DNA of 64,000 nt from Streptomyces sp. CB02414 (GTDB taxonomy: Bacteria > Actinomycetota > Actinomycetes > Streptomycetales > Streptomycetaceae), in NCBI RefSeq assembly GCF_001905385.1, contig NZ_LIPF01000012.1, positions 1-64,000 on the forward strand, in the 5' to 3' direction. The position numbers and the translations under genes were made by a program. The notes under the pieces were generated by a model. That model had not been told where the DNA came from. It saw only the letters and a list, made by a program, of their open reading frames with translations, and did no database searches. Below are positions 52,778 through 61,443 of the stretch, one piece after another. Each line of letters starts with the position of its first letter. Position 1 is the stretch's first letter.

Positions 52778-54946
52778 ATGAACGCGGAGGCCGTGAATCC
52801 AGCGAGCCCGGGACCGGTGCCGCCCGCGACCACCGGCGCCGTCGCGCCGTCCGCGCCCCGCAGGAAGGCCCGCCCCCGGATCGACCTGCGCCGCCTGGGC
52901 CGCGCCGCACTGCTCGGCTCCGCCGCCCGCGGCCGGCAGCTCCCCGACGCCATCGGCCACGTCGTCGAGGCCCACCGCGCCCACCACCCCGACGCCGACC
53001 TCGACCCGCTGCGCCGCGCCTACGTGCTGGCCGAGTCCTCGCACCGCGGACAGATGCGCAAGAGCGGCGAGCCGTACATCACCCACCCCCTCGCCGTCAC
53101 CCTGATCCTCGCCGAACTCGGCGCCGAGACCACCACCCTGACCGCGTCCCTCCTCCACGACACCGTCGAGGACACCGACGTCACCCTGGACCAGGTCGGC
53201 GAGGAGTTCGGCGCCGAGGTCCGCTACCTCGTCGACGGCGTCACCAAGCTGGAGAAGGTCGACTACGGCGCCGCCGCCGAGCCCGAGACCTTCCGCAAGA
53301 TGCTCCTCGCCACCGGCAACGACGTCCGCGTGATGTCGATCAAACTCGCCGACCGGCTGCACAACATGCGCACCCTCGGCGTCATGCGCCGCGAGAAACA
53401 GGAGCGCATCGCCAAGGTCACCCGCGACGTCCTCATCCCGCTCGCCGAACGGCTCGGTGTCCAGGCGCTCAAGTCCGAGCTCGAGGACCTGGTCTTCGCG
53501 GTCATGCACCCCGAGGAGTACGCGCACACGCGTGAGCTCGTCACCGCGAACGCCGCCCGCGCCCAGGACCCGCTGGCCGAGGTCGCCGAGGACGTGCGCC
53601 AAGTGCTGCGCGAGGCCGACATCAGTGCCGAAGTCCTCATCCGGCCCCGCCACTTCGTCTCCCTGCACCGCGTCTCCCGCAAACGCGACCCGCTGCGCGG
53701 CGCCGACTTCGGCCGCCTCCTGGTGCTCGTGCAGGAGGACGCCGACTGCTACGCCGTCCTCGGCGAACTGCACACCTGTATGACCCCGGTGGTCTCGGAG
53801 TTCAAGGACTTCATCGCCGTACCCAAGTTCAACCTGTACCAGTCGCTGCACACCGCGGTCGCCCGCCCGCAGGACGGTCAGGTCGTCGAAGTCCTCGTCC
53901 GCACCCACCAGATGCACAAGGTCGCCGAGGCCGGAGTCGTCGCCCTCGGCAACCCGTACGCCCAGCCGACGGAGGACCAGAGCACGGGCGACGGGGAGCG
54001 CGCCGACCCGACCCGGCCCGGCTGGCTGTCGCGGCTGCTCGACTGGCAGCGCGGCGCCCCCGACCCGGACACCTTCTGGTCCACCCTCCGCGAGGACCTC
54101 GCCCAGGACCGCGAGATCACCGTCTTCCGCCCCGACGGCGGCACCCTCGGCCTCCCCGACGGCGCGACCTGCGTGGACGCCGCCTACGCCCAGTACGGCG
54201 AGGACGCGCACGCGGCCATGGGCGCGCGGGTCAACGGCCGCCTGGCGACCATGAGCACGGTGCTGCGGGACGGCGACACCGTGCAGCTCCTGATGGGCCA
54301 GGACCCCGCCTCCGAGCCCTCCCGGGAGTGGCTGGAGCACGCCCGCACACCAGCCGCGCGGATCGCCATCCAGCGCCGGCTCGCGGCCCGCCCGGAGCAG
54401 ACGTCCGCCGACCCGGAGGACGCGCCCCGCACCTCCCTGACCGGTGACGCACCCGCCGCCCGCCCGGCGTCCGACGGACCGGCTCCCCGTCCCGCCGCCG
54501 ACGTCCTCGCCGACCGGCCGGGGGCGGCCGTACGGCTGGCCGGCTGCTGCACTCCCGTACCCCCCGACGAGATCACCGGTTTCGCCGTGCGCGGGGGAGT
54601 GGTGACCGTGCACCGCGCGGAGTGCGCGGTGGTGGCGCGCATGAAGGGCGCGGGGCGACCGGAGGTCGGCGTGCGCTGGGGGGAGAGCACCCAGTGCCGG
54701 GTCACCCTGCTCGCCGAATCGTTCGGTCGGCCGCACCTGTTGGCCGACCTCACCGAGGCGATGGCCGTCGAGGGCGCCGAGATCGTCTCCGCGACCGTCG
54801 AGCCGCCCGACCGCCAGCGGGTCCGCCACACCTACACCGTCCTGCTGCCCGACGCGGCACGGCTGCCCGGCCTCATGCGCGCGATGCGGGACGTGCCCGG
54901 GGTGTACGACGTGAGCCGGGCGCAGCCGCAGACCACAGGGGTCTGA
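52778..54946 (+). CDS. rshA: RelA/SpoT homologue RshA
   Basis: The 722-residue protein has an N-terminal HD hydrolase domain with intact S-S-H-R-G-Q, L-L-H-D-T-V-E-D and L-A-D-R-L-H-N-M motifs. A synthetase-like domain, a TGS domain (E-I-T-V-F-R-P-D-G-G) and an ACT domain follow. The synthetase region keeps the Asp before G-R-L-L and the N-L-Y-Q-S-L-H-T and V-E-V motifs. It has lost others: R-x-K-D is E-F-K-D, Q-I-R-T is L-V-R-T, A-A-H-W is absent and the S-I-Y-x-K lysine is replaced. It is therefore probably mainly a (p)ppGpp hydrolase; relA is elsewhere. ATG 52778 has GGAGG five bases upstream. Confidence 0.92.
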   Translation: MNAEAVNPASPGPVPPATTGAVAPSAPRRKARPRIDLRRLGRAALLGSAARGRQLPDAIGHVVEAHRAHHPDADLDPLRRAYVLAESSHRGQMRKSGEPYITHPLAVTLILAELGAETTTLTASLLHDTVEDTDVTLDQVGEEFGAEVRYLVDGVTKLEKVDYGAAAEPETFRKMLLATGNDVRVMSIKLADRLHNMRTLGVMRREKQERIAKVTRDVLIPLAERLGVQALKSELEDLVFAVMHPEEYAHTRELVTANAARAQDPLAEVAEDVRQVLREADISAEVLIRPRHFVSLHRVSRKRDPLRGADFGRLLVLVQEDADCYAVLGELHTCMTPVVSEFKDFIAVPKFNLYQSLHTAVARPQDGQVVEVLVRTHQMHKVAEAGVVALGNPYAQPTEDQSTGDGERADPTRPGWLSRLLDWQRGAPDPDTFWSTLREDLAQDREITVFRPDGGTLGLPDGATCVDAAYAQYGEDAHAAMGARVNGRLATMSTVLRDGDTVQLLMGQDPASEPSREWLEHARTPAARIAIQRRLAARPEQTSADPEDAPRTSLTGDAPAARPASDGPAPRPAADVLADRPGAAVRLAGCCTPVPPDEITGFAVRGGVVTVHRAECAVVARMKGAGRPEVGVRWGESTQCRVTLLAESFGRPHLLADLTEAMAVEGAEIVSATVEPPDRQRVRHTYTVLLPDAARLPGLMRAMRDVPGVYDVSRAQPQTTGV

Positions 54947-55433
54947 GCCGCACCGCCCCGCCGGGCCGACGCTCGGGACGCACCCGCCCCTACCGCCGGG
55001 CTCACCCGTCGGACACGGCCGACCCTCTCAGGCCCGGGCACCGTGACGTGCCCGCGCGGTCGGCCATCGCCTCGCCGTCCCGGACGCCATTGCCTCCCTG
55101 CCCAAGCGGCGAGGTTCCCCTACCAGGGGCCGGAGGCGCGCCCTTGCCGCGCCAAGGACCGCCTGTTCGCGAACCCCGGGGGCCGGCCCCCGGGGCCAGA
55201 CGCCCTGTGCGGCCCGCCGAGGGACGCCCGTCCCCCGGGCAGCCGGTCTTCGTGCACCGCTCGCGCCCCGCGCCCGCGGTCGATCGGCACTTCCCGGTGC
55301 GGCCCGCAGCCGACCGAACCTCCCCGTACGTCCGTTGCCGGCACCCCCGCCCCGCCCGCCGGAACGCACCCGTTCGGGTGCCCCGGGCGCGCGTCGGCCT
55401 CGCGGCCCGGGTGCGCGCTGATAGCCGTGGGGC
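54947..55433. other. Intergenic region between rshA and the aminopeptidase gene
   Basis: These 487 bases contain no convincing gene. CGGGCAC-cgtgac-GTGCCCG (55035-55054) and a perfect 22-bp palindrome at 55174-55195 are possible terminators of rshA. A GATAGC hexamer about eight bases before ATG 55434 could be a -10 box. The remainder is GC-rich with no feature I can name. Confidence 0.5.
55174..55195. terminator. Perfect 22-bp palindrome, possible terminator
   Basis: The palindrome consists of CCCCGGGGGCC followed by its exact inverse. Without a loop it would form a cruciform or a hairpin with a four-base loop. It lies in the long gap after rshA. Confidence 0.4.
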
Positions 55434-56921
55434 ATGCCGCACACCCCGCACCCCCCGGCTTCCCGCCCCCGCGCGCGAGCCCGCCGCCGGCTCAGGGCCG
55501 CCGCGCTGCTCGCCTCGGCCGTCTCCGTATGCCTGGTCGCCGCCAGCGCCCCGCCGAACCCCCTGGGCGTCGGCGACCGTCTCTACCCGCACCTGGGCAA
55601 CCCCGGGTACGACGTGGCGGCGTACGACCTCTCCTTCACCTACTCCGGCAGCAACAGCGAGCCGTTGAAGGCCGTCACCGTCATCGACGCCCGGACGACG
55701 GCCGACCTGGACCGGGTCAACCTCGACTTCGCCCACGGCGAGGTCGACTCCGTCGAGGTCGACGGCGAGCCCGCGGCCTTCGCCACCGCCGGTGAGGACC
55801 TCGTCGTCACACCCGAGGACCCGCTCGACGAGGACGAGTGGACGCGGATCACCGTGCGGCACACCAGCGACCCGGTGTATCCGGAAGACCGTGAGGGCGG
55901 CTGGGTGCGCACCTCGGACGGGCTCGCCATGGCCAACCAGGCGGACGTCGCCCACCTGGTGTTCCCCTGCAACGACCACCCTTCGGACAAGGCGAGCTTC
56001 ACCTTCCGCGTCACCGCCCCGGACGGCCTCACCGCCGTCGCGAACGGCCTGCCGACGGGTGTCGACCGGGCGGACGGCACCACCACCTGGACGTACCGGA
56101 CCGCGCACCCCATGGCCACCGAGCTGGCGCAGGTGTCCATCGGCCGCTCCACGGTGCTGCACCGCACCGGCCCGCACGGCCTGCCCGTCCGGGACGTCGT
56201 GCCGACCGAGCACCGCGCGGCGCTCGAACCGTGGCTGGAGAAGACGCCCGACCAGATCTCCTGGATGGAGGAGAAGGTCGGGCGCTACCCCTTCGAGACG
56301 TACGGGCTGCTCATGGCCGACGCCACCACCGGCTTCGAGCTGGAGACCCAGACGCTCTCCCTGTTCGAACGGGAGCTGTTCACCGAGCCGGGCTACCCGA
56401 AGTGGTACGTCGAGTCGATCATGGTGCACGAGCTGGCCCACCAGTGGTTCGGCAACAGTGTCGGCCCGGCCACCTGGTCCGACCTGTGGCTCAACGAGGG
56501 CCACGCCACCTGGTACGAGGCCCTCTACGCCGAGGAGACCGCCGGCAAACCCGTGGAGGCGCGGATGAAGGCCGCCTACGGAGCCTCCGACGGCTGGCGC
56601 GCGAAGGGCGGGCCGCCCGCCGCGCCGACGCCGCCCACTTCCGGCAGCAAGACCGGCATCTTCCGCGCCAACGTCTACGACGGCGCGGCACTCGTCCTCT
56701 ACGCCCTGCGCCAGGAGATCGGCCGCCCCGCCTTCGAGCGCCTCGAACGGGCCTGGGTCACCCGCCACCGGGACGGGACGGCGACGACCGCCGACTTCGT
56801 CCGGCTCGCCTCCGAGACCGCCGGCCGCGACCTGGGCGACTTCCTCCACGGCTGGCTGTACGGCGAGAAGACCCCGCCGATGCCCGGACACCCCGGCTGG
56901 AAGCCGGTAGCCGGGGAATAA
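55434..56921 (+). CDS. Secreted M1-family zinc aminopeptidase
   Basis: The 495-residue protein has an Arg-rich signal peptide (about 1-39). An M1 peptidase domain follows with the zinc site H-E-L-A-H at residues 332-336 and Glu355 in L-N-E-G-H-A-T-W, the exact HExxH-18-E spacing. The second-domain M1 aminopeptidase core ends near 490. It lacks the long C-terminal domain of larger M1 enzymes (usually over 800 residues), as is common for streptomycete secreted forms. It should trim N-terminal residues from extracellular peptides. No Shine-Dalgarno sequence is clear. Confidence 0.92.
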   Translation: MPHTPHPPASRPRARARRRLRAAALLASAVSVCLVAASAPPNPLGVGDRLYPHLGNPGYDVAAYDLSFTYSGSNSEPLKAVTVIDARTTADLDRVNLDFAHGEVDSVEVDGEPAAFATAGEDLVVTPEDPLDEDEWTRITVRHTSDPVYPEDREGGWVRTSDGLAMANQADVAHLVFPCNDHPSDKASFTFRVTAPDGLTAVANGLPTGVDRADGTTTWTYRTAHPMATELAQVSIGRSTVLHRTGPHGLPVRDVVPTEHRAALEPWLEKTPDQISWMEEKVGRYPFETYGLLMADATTGFELETQTLSLFERELFTEPGYPKWYVESIMVHELAHQWFGNSVGPATWSDLWLNEGHATWYEALYAEETAGKPVEARMKAAYGASDGWRAKGGPPAAPTPPTSGSKTGIFRANVYDGAALVLYALRQEIGRPAFERLERAWVTRHRDGTATTADFVRLASETAGRDLGDFLHGWLYGEKTPPMPGHPGWKPVAGE

Positions 56922-56934
56922 GCCGGTGACGAGA

Positions 56935-56980
56935 CGGCCCGTGCCGTGCGACCATCTTCGGGACGGCGCGGTACGGGCCG
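56935..56980 (+). terminator. Probable terminator after the aminopeptidase gene
   Basis: CGGCCCGTGCCG (56935-56946) and CGGTACGGGCCG (56969-56980) pair over 12 bases with one G-T wobble and a 22-base loop, 14 bases after the stop codon. Confidence 0.55.
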
Positions 56981-57077
56981 CGGGAATCCTCCCGGCGGTC
57001 CGAGCGTTGTGAAGAGTGTCGCAGCAGCGCACCGCCGCGCGACTCGTCGATTCGTTTCCCAGCTACGTAAGGATCCA

Positions 57078-58571
57078 ATGACCTCCTCTTCTTCCCCTTC
57101 CCAGGACACCAAGCGTCTCGCGCAGACCTACCCCGAGGGCCTTCGGGCCGATGCCCTGATGGAAGAGGACGTCGCCTGGAGCCACGAGATCGACTCGGAG
57201 TGGGACGGCGAGCAGTACGACCGCTCCGACCGCGCGGCTCTGCGCAGGGTGGCGGGCCTCTCCACCGAGCTCGAGGACGTCACCGAGGTCGAGTACCGCC
57301 AGCTCCGCCTGGAGCGGGTCGTCCTCGTCGGCGTATGGACCTCGGGCACCGTGCAGGACGCGGACAACTCACTGGCCGAGCTGGCAGCCCTCGCGGAGAC
57401 CGCGGGCGCGCTCGTGCTCGACGGCGTCGTCCAGCGCCGCGACAAGCCCGACGCCGCCACCTACATCGGCTCCGGCAAGGCCGAGGAGCTGCGGGACGTC
57501 GTCCTCGAAACGGGCGCGGACACCGTCATCTGCGACGGTGAGCTCAGCCCCGGCCAGCTGATCCACCTCGAGGACGTCGTCAAGGTCAAGGTCATCGACC
57601 GCACGGCCCTGATCCTGGACATCTTCGCCCAGCACGCCAAGTCCCGAGAGGGCAAGGCGCAGGTCGCGCTCGCGCAGATGCAGTACATGCTGCCGAGGCT
57701 GCGCGGCTGGGGCCAGTCGCTGTCCCGGCAGATGGGCGGCGGCAAGGGCGGCGGCCTCGCCACCCGTGGTCCCGGTGAGACCAAGATCGAGACGGACCGG
57801 CGCCGGATCCGCGAGAAGATGGCGAAGATGCGCCGTGAGATCGCGGAGATGAAGACCGGCCGCGAGATCAAGCGCCAGGAGCGCCGGCGCCACAAGGTGC
57901 CGTCCGTGGCCATCGCGGGCTACACCAACGCCGGCAAGTCCTCGCTGCTCAACCGCCTCACGGGCGCGGGCGTGCTGGTGGAGAACGCGCTGTTCGCCAC
58001 CCTCGACCCGACCGTGCGCCGCGCGGAGACGCCGAGCGGCCGCCTGTACACGCTGGCGGACACCGTCGGCTTCGTCCGGCACCTGCCGCACCACCTGGTC
58101 GAGGCGTTCCGCTCCACCATGGAGGAGGTCGGCGACTCCGACCTGATCCTCCACGTGGTCGACGGTTCGCACCCGGCTCCGGAGGAGCAGCTGGCCGCCG
58201 TGCGCGAGGTGATCAGGGACGTCGGCGCCACCGACGTACCCGAGATCGTCGTGGTCAACAAGGCCGACATGGCCGACCCGCTGGTGCTCCAGCGGCTGAT
58301 GCGGGTCGAGAAGCGGTCCATCGCGGTCTCGGCACGCACCGGCCAGGGCATCGACGAGCTACTCGCCCTGATCGACAACGATCTGCCGCGCCCGTCGGTC
58401 GAGATCGAGGCGCTCGTGCCGTACACCCACGGCAAGCTGGTCGCCCGCGCCCATGACGAGGGCGAGGTGATCTCCGAGGAGCACACCCCGGAGGGCACCC
58501 TGCTCAAGGTGCGGGTGCACGAGGAACTGGCGGCGGAGCTCACGCCGTACGTTCCCGCGCCGCTCGCCTGA
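57078..58571 (+). CDS. hflX: Ribosome-splitting GTPase HflX
   Basis: The 497-residue GTPase has the N-terminal HflX domain with T-Y-I-G-S-G-K and G-G-K-G-G-G-L-A-T-R-G-P-G-E-T-K. The G domain has G1 G-Y-T-N-A-G-K-S-S, G3 D-T-V-G-F-V and G4 N-K-A-D. HflX splits stalled 70S and 50S particles under heat or antibiotic stress. ATG 57078 has AAGGA five bases upstream. An acidic N-terminal tail of about 60 residues is typical of actinobacterial HflX. A strong terminator follows the gene. Confidence 0.95.
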   Translation: MTSSSSPSQDTKRLAQTYPEGLRADALMEEDVAWSHEIDSEWDGEQYDRSDRAALRRVAGLSTELEDVTEVEYRQLRLERVVLVGVWTSGTVQDADNSLAELAALAETAGALVLDGVVQRRDKPDAATYIGSGKAEELRDVVLETGADTVICDGELSPGQLIHLEDVVKVKVIDRTALILDIFAQHAKSREGKAQVALAQMQYMLPRLRGWGQSLSRQMGGGKGGGLATRGPGETKIETDRRRIREKMAKMRREIAEMKTGREIKRQERRRHKVPSVAIAGYTNAGKSSLLNRLTGAGVLVENALFATLDPTVRRAETPSGRLYTLADTVGFVRHLPHHLVEAFRSTMEEVGDSDLILHVVDGSHPAPEEQLAAVREVIRDVGATDVPEIVVVNKADMADPLVLQRLMRVEKRSIAVSARTGQGIDELLALIDNDLPRPSVEIEALVPYTHGKLVARAHDEGEVISEEHTPEGTLLKVRVHEELAAELTPYVPAPLA

Positions 58572-58593
58572 GGGCCCGGCACCGTACGACGAC

Positions 58594-58632
58594 CGAGGGC
58601 CCGTCCCCTGCCAGGCAGGGGACGGGCCCTCG
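58594..58632. terminator. Bidirectional terminator between hflX and the protease gene
   Basis: CGAGGGCCCGTCCCCTGCC and its exact inverse form a 19-bp stem around a single base, so the real loop opens a few pairs. It serves two convergent genes. Confidence 0.85.
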
Positions 58633-58660
58633 TCATGTGCGGATCACCGCTCGCCGCGGG

Positions 58661-59875
58661 TCACTGCCCGCCATACGTCCGGCTCATGTTCTGGTACATC
58701 GCCTCGGCCTCGGGGCCGAGCTGCGGGCCCGCCAGCCAGGTGTTGTCGAGCGGGCCGATCGACGTGTTCGAGACCAGCTTCGTCTCGCCGTCCACCACCC
58801 GGAACCAGCCGCCGCCGGAGGAACCGCCGGTCATGGTGCAGCCGATGCGGTACATCGTGGGCAGCGACGGGCTCAGCGACAGCCGGCCGGGCCGGTCGAC
58901 GCACTTGAACATCTTCAGGCCGTTGTACGGCGGTGCGGCCGGGTAACCCCAGGCGCCCATGCTGCCGACCTCGGTCGCGGAGGGGGCCGAGAAGTCCACC
59001 TCCAGCGCCGCGCCGACCGTCTCCTCCAGTGACTTGCTGCCCTGCTCCGGTTTCACGTGCAGCACGGAGTAGTCGTGCGCGGCGCCGTCGCCGCCGTCCT
59101 CCGCACCGCCCTGGATCCACTGGTTGGAGGTCGAGGCCCAGTCGGCCCACCAGGTGCCGTACGGGGCCATCTCGGTGGTCGTCGCGCCCGCCAGCTCGGC
59201 CTCGGACTTGCCGAGGTCGTTGTACGAGGGCACGAAGGCGATGTTCCGGTACCAGCCACCGCTGCCGCCGGCGTGCACGCAGTGGCCCGCGGTCCAGACC
59301 AGATTGGACTTGCCCGGGTTGTTCACGTCCTTGATGACGGTGCCGGAGCAGACCATCGACCCCTCGGGGGAGTCGAAGAAGACCTTGCCGACCGGTGCGG
59401 CGTTGTCGTGGTACGGCGTCTTCTCCGCCACGGCCTCGACAGGCTCCGGCTCCGGATCGGTGGCGCCCTGGCCGGCGGCCGTGTCCTTGGTGGTGACCGC
59501 CTTGTCGGCCTCTTTCGCGGACCGCATCCGGTCCGGCTTCCACAGGCCCTCGATCACCGGGTTGACGAAGTCCTTGGCCTCACTGAGCCACTTGTCCTTG
59601 TCCCAGTCCTTCCAGCCGCCGTCCTTCCACCGGTCGACGTCGATGCCGTGCTCCTTGAGCCGGTCCGCGAGGTCTCCCGGCAGCTGGACCCCGCCGCCCC
59701 CGGTGTCGCCGGCGTCGGCCGCCTGGGAGGTGCCGCCGCTGGGCTTCGCGTCGGCCTCGTCCTTCTCCGAACCGCCGCACGCGGTGGCGGTCAGCGCCAG
59801 GGCGGCGACCAGGCCGGTGGCGGCCAGGACGGTACGCCGTCGGCGTGGCGCGGCGGGCATGGGTACGGAACGCAT
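58661..59875 (-). CDS. Trypsin-like serine protease lipoprotein, copy 1
   Basis: The 404-residue protein has a basic N-terminus, a hydrophobic segment and a lipobox-like L-T-A-T-A-C (Cys33), so it is likely a membrane-anchored lipoprotein. A charged pro-like region rich in Trp and Asp follows (L-K-E-H-G-I-D-V-D, about 72-80). The chymotrypsin-fold domain has the complete triad His198 (W-T-A-G-H-C), Asp268 (H-D-Y-S-V) and Ser353 (G-S-S-G-G). ATG 59875 has a G-run upstream. Its nearest relative is the upstream neighbour, about 77 bases away, with the same layout; they arose by duplication. Confidence 0.9.
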   Translation of the reverse strand: MRSVPMPAAPRRRRTVLAATGLVAALALTATACGGSEKDEADAKPSGGTSQAADAGDTGGGGVQLPGDLADRLKEHGIDVDRWKDGGWKDWDKDKWLSEAKDFVNPVIEGLWKPDRMRSAKEADKAVTTKDTAAGQGATDPEPEPVEAVAEKTPYHDNAAPVGKVFFDSPEGSMVCSGTVIKDVNNPGKSNLVWTAGHCVHAGGSGGWYRNIAFVPSYNDLGKSEAELAGATTTEMAPYGTWWADWASTSNQWIQGGAEDGGDGAAHDYSVLHVKPEQGSKSLEETVGAALEVDFSAPSATEVGSMGAWGYPAAPPYNGLKMFKCVDRPGRLSLSPSLPTMYRIGCTMTGGSSGGGWFRVVDGETKLVSNTSIGPLDNTWLAGPQLGPEAEAMYQNMSRTYGGQ

Positions 59876-59952
59876 GGTGGATCGACCCCCGTTGGAACGT
59901 GTGGATGTGGAACGTACGGATGTTGTTGCCGGGCGCTGCGCTCAGCCCGCGC

Positions 59953-61182
59953 TCACTGACCGGCGAACTTGCCGCTCACCGCGTCGAACACGCCCTTGGC
60001 CTCCTCGCCCAGCCGCGGACCGGCCAGCCAGCCCGCCGTCACCGGGCCGATCGAGGTGTTGGACACCAGCGCCGGCTTGCCGTCGGAGCCGTTCGCGACC
60101 CAGCCGCCGCCGGAGGAACCGCCGGTCATGGTGCAGCCGATGCGGTACATCGTCGGGTCGGAGGCGCTGATCGACAGCCGTCCGGGCTTGTCCTCGCACT
60201 GGAACATCTTCTGCCCGTCGTACGGCGGGGCGGCCGGGTAGCCGATCGCCTTCATGCTCTCGATCTCCGGCACGGCGGGCGCGTCGAAGTCGACCGGAAG
60301 CGCCGCGCCGACGGTTTCCTCCAGCGACCTGCCGTCGCCGCCCTTCTCCGGTGTCACGTGGATGACGGCGAAGTCGTACGAGGCCCCGTCGCCACCGGTC
60401 GCTCCGCCCTGCTCGATCCACTGGTCCGAGGTCTGCGCCCAGTCGCCCCACCAGACGCCGTAGGGAGCGAGGTCCTCCTTGGTGGCGTTCTGCAGTTCCT
60501 CGGTCGACATGCCCGTGTCGTTGTACGACGGTACGAAGGCGATGTTGCGGTACCAGCCGCCGTTCTTGCCGGCGTGCACGCAGTGGCCCGCGGTCCACAC
60601 CAGGTTGGACTTGCCGGGGTTGGCCGGGTCCTCGACGACGGTGGCCGAGCAGACCATCGAGCCCTTGGGCGAGTCGAAGAGCAGCTTGCCGGACGTGGCG
60701 GCGCTGTCGTGGTACTTGGGCGGCACGGCCGCCGCCTGGACGGGCGCCGGCTCCGGGTCGGTGACGCCCTGGTCACCCGTGAGGTCGTTCTCGTCGACCT
60801 CCTGGTCCGGCTCCTCGGCGTCCCGCATCCGGTCCGGGTCCCACAGGTCCTCGATGATCGGGTTGACGAAGTCCTGCGCCTCGCGCAGCCAGTCGTCCTT
60901 GCTCCAGTCCTTCCAGGCACCGTCCCGCCACTTGTCGACGTCGATGCCGTGTTCCTTGAGCTTGTCCTTGATGTGGTCCGGGATCCGGATCTCGCCGTTG
61001 CCCCCGTCCGCGGCGGACGCGGAGGCCGAGGCGTCGCCGCCCGCCTCGGGGTCGCCGGACTCACACGCGGTGGCGGTGAGCGCGAGCGCCGACACGAGCG
61101 CGACGGCGACCGGCGCGGGGGAGGTCCTGCGCCGCCCGCGCTGGTGTCCGCGCGTGGTGAACGACGGCCGTATGGATCGCAT
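59953..61182 (-). CDS. Trypsin-like serine protease lipoprotein, copy 2
   Basis: The 409-residue protein has the same architecture as the downstream copy: lipobox-like L-T-A-T-A-C (Cys40), pro-like region with L-K-E-H-G-I-D-V-D, and the triad His200, Asp270 and Ser357. Long stretches are identical between the copies, for example around W-T-A-G-H-C-V-H-A and M-Y-R-I-G-C-T-M-T. ATG 61182 is preceded by GGGGGAG nine bases upstream. The first copy follows after 77 bases and may be co-transcribed. Substrates are unknown. Confidence 0.9.
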   Translation of the reverse strand: MRSIRPSFTTRGHQRGRRRTSPAPVAVALVSALALTATACESGDPEAGGDASASASAADGGNGEIRIPDHIKDKLKEHGIDVDKWRDGAWKDWSKDDWLREAQDFVNPIIEDLWDPDRMRDAEEPDQEVDENDLTGDQGVTDPEPAPVQAAAVPPKYHDSAATSGKLLFDSPKGSMVCSATVVEDPANPGKSNLVWTAGHCVHAGKNGGWYRNIAFVPSYNDTGMSTEELQNATKEDLAPYGVWWGDWAQTSDQWIEQGGATGGDGASYDFAVIHVTPEKGGDGRSLEETVGAALPVDFDAPAVPEIESMKAIGYPAAPPYDGQKMFQCEDKPGRLSISASDPTMYRIGCTMTGGSSGGGWVANGSDGKPALVSNTSIGPVTAGWLAGPRLGEEAKGVFDAVSGKFAGQ

Positions 61183-61443
61183 GGTGGTGACTCCCCCTGG
61201 TGTGAACTGCATAAGAACGGGCCACACACTATGCGGTCGCTGTGGGGGAGTTCCGACGGTACGGCAACGGTTCGGATACAAGCGGCCTGACCTGGCACGC
61301 CGTTGCGGCGAGGATCCGGACGACCACCCGTAACCCGGCCGACCGTCCGCGGTTGTAGCGGTGGGGGGCCCGCTGTCCGGGCGCGGCCCCCGCCGAGAGC
61401 GGCCGGCGAGCCGGACGCGCGGGGACAGCGGGAGGTCGGAGCC

